Below the pieces are notes generated by a model, which was not told the origin of the DNA, searched no databases, and worked only from the letters and a program-made list of their open reading frames with translations. From assembly GCA_913062735.1 (NCBI GenBank), contig CAJXWI010000025.1:1-12266 (forward strand): a stretch of 12,266 bases of DNA, given 5' to 3'. How positions within the stretch are numbered: position 1 is the first letter of the stretch; each line of letters opens with the position of its first letter. Source of the stretch: an uncultured Arcobacter sp. (GTDB taxonomy: Bacteria; Campylobacterota; Campylobacteria; Campylobacterales; Arcobacteraceae). Position numbers and translations under genes: made by a program. Below, one piece after another: positions 8,740-12,266 of this stretch.

Positions 8740-8745
8740 ATTTTA
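8740..8745 (-). promoter_or_regulatory. Possible -10 box (TAAAAT) for the surA-like-gatB-gpsA operon
   Basis: GATAAAAT on the minus strand gives a -10 hexamer one mismatch from TATAAT. A start site about seven bases downstream (near 8733) would leave the SD in the transcript but exclude the upstream ATG at 8739, which agrees with the chosen start. No clear -35 box is present. Confidence 0.35.
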
Positions 8746-8794
8746 TCTAAATATTGGTAAATTTATCTAATTTATTAAGAAGCAAATGAGCATA

Positions 8795-8827
8795 AAAATA
8801 AAAAGTATAAAAAATACTTTTTATTTT
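8795..8827 (-). terminator. Putative terminator hairpin after dld (14-bp AT-rich stem)
   Basis: The arms at 8795-8808 (plus AAAATAAAAAGTAT) and 8814-8827 are perfect complements with a 5-base loop. The structure begins 15 bases past the dehydrogenase TAG and runs into a T-rich stretch on the minus strand. It sits where a terminator would separate dld from the surA-like operon. The stem holds only one G-C pair, so its stability comes from length. Confidence 0.5.
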
Positions 8828-8842
8828 AACTTTAATTTTCTT

Positions 8843-11677
8843 CTAGGCTTTTGCAGTAGTGCATTTATTAACGAGGTATAAGATTGAGTTGTAATCGATT
8901 CCAGAATACTCACTTAGACCTATTTCACATGTTTTTGATGTTGAAAAAGCATATTTAATTTCTTTTTTTAAAGAAGGCTTTAGTGTTCTTAAAGCTGCTT
9001 CATTTAATTCTGGGAAATCAAAACCTCGATCTCCTGCAAACCCACAGCATTTTACATCAGGTGGTATAGTCACATCATTTGAACACATTTTAGCAAGTTT
9101 GATAAAGTTCTCATGATGGCCCATTTTTCTCGATGAGCAAGTAGTATGAATAGCAATTGCATCCTTGCTTGCATTAAAGGTAAGGTCTTTACTTAATACT
9201 TCAAGCGTAAAATCTATGGGTTCATATATTTTTAACTCTCCCTCAAAACTTTCAAGCATTTTTTTAGTACATGGAGAGGTATCACATAAAATTGGAATAT
9301 TTTGCTCTTGTGAAACTTCTAATAAGCGTTCTTCTAATTGTTTTGATTTAACTTTGGCTTGTTTGTTATAACCCTTTGATGAAAAGGGCATACCACAGCA
9401 GAGATTTTCTATGTCTTTTGGCAAAATGATTTCATAATTTGCTTTTTCTAATAGTTCTATAGTTGTTTCATACAAAGATTTTTTTTCACTAGAATTGGCA
9501 CTTAATCCCATGGTTCTTGAGATACAAGAAGGAAAATATATGACTTTTTTACTTGAATTCTTTATATTGAAATTTTTATTTATATTTGTTGTTCCTGGAA
9601 GGTTGGGTGACCACTTTGGACTTTTTATTCCTGCTCTTAGAGTAGATGTAAAACCTTTCATAAATGTTGTTCCAATTAGGGAGTGTAAGGCATTTGATGA
9701 AGAAAGCCCTACTTTCATAATTTTAAGTGTGCTTGAGAAGTTATTTGCAATTCCACTTGCAATTTTATCTTGTAAGGGAGTTATTTTCTCTGCTCTTAAG
9801 TATTTAGTTAAAGCGCCTGTATCAATATCAACTGGACATACTGTTGAACATAAAGAACAGGTGGCACAGGTATCTAAACCATCATAAACATAAGCTTCTT
9901 TTAACTCATTTGCTTCTTGTATTTCACCTATGTCTTCCAAGCGTGATATTTCTCTGTTGGCAACAATTCTGTGCCTTGGGGTAAAAGTAATTGAGTTAGA
10001 AGGACACATAGGTTCACAAAAACCACACTCAATACATTTATCAACCAAACCATTGGTTGAAGGTAAAAGCTTTAGATTCTTCAAATGGGCTTTTGGGTCA
10101 TCATTTATAATAACGCCTGGATTTAACAATGATTTTGGGTCAAATATATTTTTAATTGTTTTCATTGTTTCATGGGCTGTTTTACCCCATTCAAGTTCTA
10201 TAAAAGCAGCCATATTTCTTCCTGTTCCATGTTCTGCTTTTAGGGAACCTTGATAGGTAATTGCAACAGATCTTGTAACATCATTCATAAAAGCATCATA
10301 ACGTTGCACTTCTTCTTTGATTCCAAAATCTTGAGTAAATACAAAGTGAAAGTTTCCTTCTAAGGCATGACCAAAAATTAAGGCTTCTTTATAACCATGT
10401 TTTTTAAAAAGTTCTTGAAGCTCCATACACCCATCTGCTAGATGTTCAATAGGATAAGCAATATCTTCAATAATAACAGTTGTTCCTAACTCTCTTACTG
10501 CTCCTACTGCTGGAAATAAACCTTTTCTTATTTTCCAAAAGAGAGAATACTCTTCTATTTTATTAGTAAATTCTATGTCTCTTACGGTTTTGAACTCTTC
10601 TAAACAAACAATAATATTATCAATTTGTTTGAAAAGATTTTCTTTTATAGCAGCTCTTGTTTCAACGAGTAAAGCCGTAACTTCATCACCGAAGTCTTTT
10701 AAATACGCAGGCATTCCTTTATTATTTTGAACCGATTTTAAGGCTTTATTATCCATTAATTCAACGGCATCAACAATTATGTTTTTTTTGTCTTTCTCAT
10801 GCTTTAATTTAGTAACCGCCCTACAGGCATCTTTGATAGTTGGAAAGAAGATTAAAGCAGAGGCTTTGTGTTTATAATCTTCTACTGTGTAATAGGTAAT
10901 TTCTTCTATGAATGCCAGTGTTCCTTCACTTCCAATAATTAAATGTGCCAATACATCAAATACATCATCAAAATCTATAAGGGCATTTAATGAGTAACCA
11001 CAGGTATTTTTAATTTTGTATTTTCGTTTTATCAATTTATTTAACTCATTATCATTTTTGGTCTCATTTGCTAATTTTTCTAAACGTTGCATGAATTCAA
11101 GATTATTGCGTAAAAAGTTTTCTTTTGATGTTTCACTTTTTGTATCTAGTCTTTGACCATCTGCCATGATTAATTTAAGAGATTTAAGGGTTTTGTAGGA
11201 ATTTTGTTCAATTCCACAGCACATTCCTGAAGCATTATTGGCTGCAATTCCACCTATCATTGCGGCATTTATAGAAGCTGGGTCTGGGCCTATTTTTTTT
11301 CCATGAAACTTAAGAATATTGTTTACTTGTTCTCCCGTTAATGCGGGTTCTAAAGAGATATAAGATTTGTCTTTTGAGAGAGAAAAATTCGTAAAATCCC
11401 TTGATGTCATAATTAAAATAGAATCACTTAGCGCTTGTCCAGATAAAGAAGTACCTCCTGCTCTAAATGTCATTTCTAGGTTTAAATCATAGGCTTCTTT
11501 TATTATAAACTGCACTTCATTGGCATTATTTGCAAGTACTACAATTTTTGGAATTAACCTATAAAATGAGGCATCAGTACCATAGACTAAGGTATGTATT
11601 TTATCTGTAAATATATTCTTTGAATCAATTTTTTTAAGAATTCTTTTTTGGAATTCTTGATATGTTTTATTTAACAT
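8843..11677 (-). CDS. dld: FAD- and 4Fe-4S-dependent D-lactate dehydrogenase (Dld-II/Cj1585 type)
   Basis: This 944-residue single-chain oxidoreductase resembles Shewanella Dld-II and C. jejuni Cj1585, which oxidise D-lactate to pyruvate and feed electrons to the respiratory chain. A FAD-binding-4 domain covers about 35-265, with GGTSLSGQA (74-82), PDPASINAAMIGGIAANNAS (131-150) and IGSEGTLAF (248-256). A FAD-oxidase C domain covers about 270-525, with GHALEGNFHF (436-445) and EHGTGRN (482-488). Two ferredoxin-like clusters have cysteines 548/551/554/558 and 604/607/610/614. A CCG-type Fe-S region follows, with C718, CCG at 760-762, C847 and CCG at 877-879. No signal peptide is seen. The start is supported by AAAAGGA upstream. 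The alternative substrate D-2-hydroxyglutarate (YdiJ type) cannot be excluded. The TRAP permease upstream suggests uptake of a 2-hydroxyacid. Confidence 0.85.
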   Translation of the reverse strand: MLNKTYQEFQKRILKKIDSKNIFTDKIHTLVYGTDASFYRLIPKIVVLANNANEVQFIIKEAYDLNLEMTFRAGGTSLSGQALSDSILIMTSRDFTNFSLSKDKSYISLEPALTGEQVNNILKFHGKKIGPDPASINAAMIGGIAANNASGMCCGIEQNSYKTLKSLKLIMADGQRLDTKSETSKENFLRNNLEFMQRLEKLANETKNDNELNKLIKRKYKIKNTCGYSLNALIDFDDVFDVLAHLIIGSEGTLAFIEEITYYTVEDYKHKASALIFFPTIKDACRAVTKLKHEKDKKNIIVDAVELMDNKALKSVQNNKGMPAYLKDFGDEVTALLVETRAAIKENLFKQIDNIIVCLEEFKTVRDIEFTNKIEEYSLFWKIRKGLFPAVGAVRELGTTVIIEDIAYPIEHLADGCMELQELFKKHGYKEALIFGHALEGNFHFVFTQDFGIKEEVQRYDAFMNDVTRSVAITYQGSLKAEHGTGRNMAAFIELEWGKTAHETMKTIKNIFDPKSLLNPGVIINDDPKAHLKNLKLLPSTNGLVDKCIECGFCEPMCPSNSITFTPRHRIVANREISRLEDIGEIQEANELKEAYVYDGLDTCATCSLCSTVCPVDIDTGALTKYLRAEKITPLQDKIASGIANNFSSTLKIMKVGLSSSNALHSLIGTTFMKGFTSTLRAGIKSPKWSPNLPGTTNINKNFNIKNSSKKVIYFPSCISRTMGLSANSSEKKSLYETTIELLEKANYEIILPKDIENLCCGMPFSSKGYNKQAKVKSKQLEERLLEVSQEQNIPILCDTSPCTKKMLESFEGELKIYEPIDFTLEVLSKDLTFNASKDAIAIHTTCSSRKMGHHENFIKLAKMCSNDVTIPPDVKCCGFAGDRGFDFPELNEAALRTLKPSLKKEIKYAFSTSKTCEIGLSEYSGIDYNSILYLVNKCTTAKA

Positions 11678-11724
11678 AGTATTCCTTTTATATTAATTTG
11701 TGATTTTAAAATCGGTGATTAAAT

Positions 11725-11730
11725 ATAATA
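11725..11730 (-). promoter_or_regulatory. Possible -10 box (TATTAT) for dld
   Basis: TATTAT on the minus strand within CCTATTATATTTAATC lies 48 bases before the dld ATG, a plausible leader length. The region at normal -35 spacing reads AATCAC/ATCACT, not a consensus -35. An activator-dependent promoter or a chance AT-rich match are both possible. Confidence 0.35.
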
Positions 11731-11734
11731 GGTT

Positions 11735-11839
11735 TTATTCTCTTCTAGTGATTGTATAAATTTCATGATGATAGTTTTTTGAAAAAGCGGTATTGATGTC
11801 ACAATGTTGAAGTATTATATTCATAATTTCAATATACAT
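11735..11839 (-). CDS. Small ORF, 34 codons, between the TRAP permease and dld
   Basis: I found this frame by hand-translating the spacer. ATG at 11837-11839 is preceded by AAAAAGGA with AAGGA (11846-11850) six bases upstream, as good an SD as any in the window. The frame runs 34 codons to TAA (11735-11737). The peptide starts MYIEIMNIILQHC, contains KNYHHEIY near the end and finishes ITRRE. It has one cysteine and three histidines and no obvious membrane helix. An in-frame TAA lies just upstream, so it is not the tail of a longer frame. It ends 57 bases before the dld ATG and could be a true small protein, a leader peptide for dld, or a remnant. No run of identical codons typical of attenuation is present. 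It is unrecognised. Confidence 0.4.
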   Translation of the reverse strand: MYIEIMNIILQHCDINTAFSKNYHHEIYTITRRE

Positions 11840-11863
11840 TGCCCATCCTTTTTAGTATAAGAA

Positions 11864-11869
11864 ATATTA
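11864..11869 (-). promoter_or_regulatory. Possible -10 box (TAATAT) before the small ORF
   Basis: TAATAT on the minus strand would start transcription near 11857, leaving the complete AAAAAGGA SD of the small ORF in the RNA. A second candidate, TATACT at 11854-11859, would place the start inside the SD and is less suitable. No convincing -35 box is seen. Confidence 0.25.
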
Positions 11870-11910
11870 GCGTAAATATATGATAAAGATGTGATATTAC
11901 ATTTTTACTT

Positions 11911-11939
11911 ATTTATCACACCTAAAAAGTGTGATAAAT
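11911..11939. repeat. 11-bp perfect inverted repeat after the TRAP permease (operator or terminator stem)
   Basis: The arms ATTTATCACAC (11911-11921) and GTGTGATAAAT (11929-11939) are perfect complements around a 7-base loop (CTAAAAA). It begins eight bases past the TRAP stop codon, as a terminator would. On the minus strand, however, the stem is followed by AAGTAAAAATG, with no U-tract, so intrinsic termination is doubtful. A partial palindrome of related sequence (ATGTGATATTACAT, 11889-11902) lies just downstream. The pair may be a protein-binding site for control of the small ORF and dld. Confidence 0.55.
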
Positions 11940-11946
11940 TAAGGTT

Positions 11947-12266
11947 TTATTTTAAGAATGCTTCTACGCCAAAGAAACCTGGATAAATAGCTAATAGTGC
12001 AAGCACTGCTATTTGTATGGCAATAAAAGGTAAAACCCCTCTATAAATTTGCATTGTTTTAACAGACGCTGGAACAACGCCTTTTAAATAGAACAAGGAG
12101 AATCCAAAAGGTGGAGTTAAAAAAGATGTTTGTAAATTCATTGCTATTAAAATAGCAAACCATACAGGATTAATTCCTAGTGCTTCAGAAATAGGAATCA
12201 AAATTGGAATGATAATATATGAAATTTCAACAAAATCAATAAAAAATCCAAGTATAAAAATAGCCA
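11947..12266 (-). CDS. TRAP transporter large permease subunit, C-terminal part (partial, 5' end outside window)
   Basis: The frame stays open from the window edge to TAA at 11947-11949, giving about 106 residues; the part before 12201 was translated by hand. The visible sequence contains GFFIDFVEISYIIIPILIPI, then INPVWFAILIAMNLQTSFLT and PPFGFSLFYLKGVVP, ending in a last membrane helix and EAFLK. This is the pattern of the DctM-type 12-helix permease. It most resembles the FcbT3/TakM branch (TRAP systems for 2-oxoacids, lactate or chloroaromatics), because of its MNLQTSFLTPPFG and DF-E signatures. The small permease and binding protein should lie upstream, outside the window. It uses an ion gradient rather than ATP. 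Substrate is not shown; the neighbouring dehydrogenase suggests a 2-hydroxyacid. Confidence 0.88.
   Translation of the reverse strand, partial: AIFILGFFIDFVEISYIIIPILIPISEALGINPVWFAILIAMNLQTSFLTPPFGFSLFYLKGVVPASVKTMQIYRGVLPFIAIQIAVLALLAIYPGFFGVEAFLK

Noticed and set aside
9495..10253. Plus-strand open frames of 130 (9495-9887) and 107 (9930-10253) codons
   Set aside because: They lie antisense inside the dehydrogenase, whose frame there carries the Fe-S cysteine motifs. Their products show no recognisable domain and they lack a convincing SD.
11914..11936. CRP-type operator
   Set aside because: The half-sites run TCACA...TGTGA, the reverse of the CRP arrangement (TGTGA...TCACA).
12199..12201. 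TTG as a start for a complete 84-residue protein at the right edge
   Set aside because: The frame stays open to the window edge and the residues before it match the TRAP large permease, so this is an internal leucine codon of a partial gene.
1..12266. Mobile element, CRISPR array, defence system, tRNA or rRNA
   Set aside because: No transposase, integrase, regularly spaced repeats or cloverleaf-like segment was seen. Every large frame is a conserved housekeeping or transport gene, or the one unidentified gene listed.

Overview
All genes in this window lie on the minus strand, in AT-rich, tightly packed DNA. Gene content points to a Campylobacterota (epsilonproteobacterial) genome, probably Arcobacter-like. 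The reasons are the gatB-gpsA pair (adjacent in Campylobacter jejuni as well, from memory), a small SurA-like periplasmic chaperone with a single parvulin-like domain, and a long FAD/Fe-S D-lactate dehydrogenase resembling C. jejuni Cj1585. The taxonomic call is an inference from gene content, not a database match.

In transcription order (high to low coordinates) there are three blocks. Block 1 (12266-8843): the C-terminal end of a TRAP transporter large permease, a 269-base spacer, and a 944-residue FAD/4Fe-4S/CCG-domain dehydrogenase. The spacer holds an 11-bp perfect inverted repeat, a 34-codon small ORF with a strong Shine-Dalgarno sequence, and repeated GTGATT words. A 2-hydroxyacid such as lactate could be imported by the TRAP system and oxidised at the membrane by the dehydrogenase. 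Block 2 (8715-4995): a SurA-like chaperone, gatB, gpsA and an unrecognised helical TPR-like protein, separated by 10, 41 and 28 bases and probably one operon. Block 3 (4932-1): a FetB/UPF0014 membrane protein, then yejA-yejB-yejE-yejF, a peptide ABC importer whose genes abut or overlap by one base. yejF runs off the left edge.

Most of the window is ordinary conserved metabolism and transport, and I see no defence island, mobile element, CRISPR array, rRNA or tRNA. The least explained part is the TRAP-dld spacer. Other points of interest are a fetB with no fetA beside it, a SurA homologue whose parvulin domain looks degenerate, and the unidentified gene at the end of the gatB-gpsA cluster.
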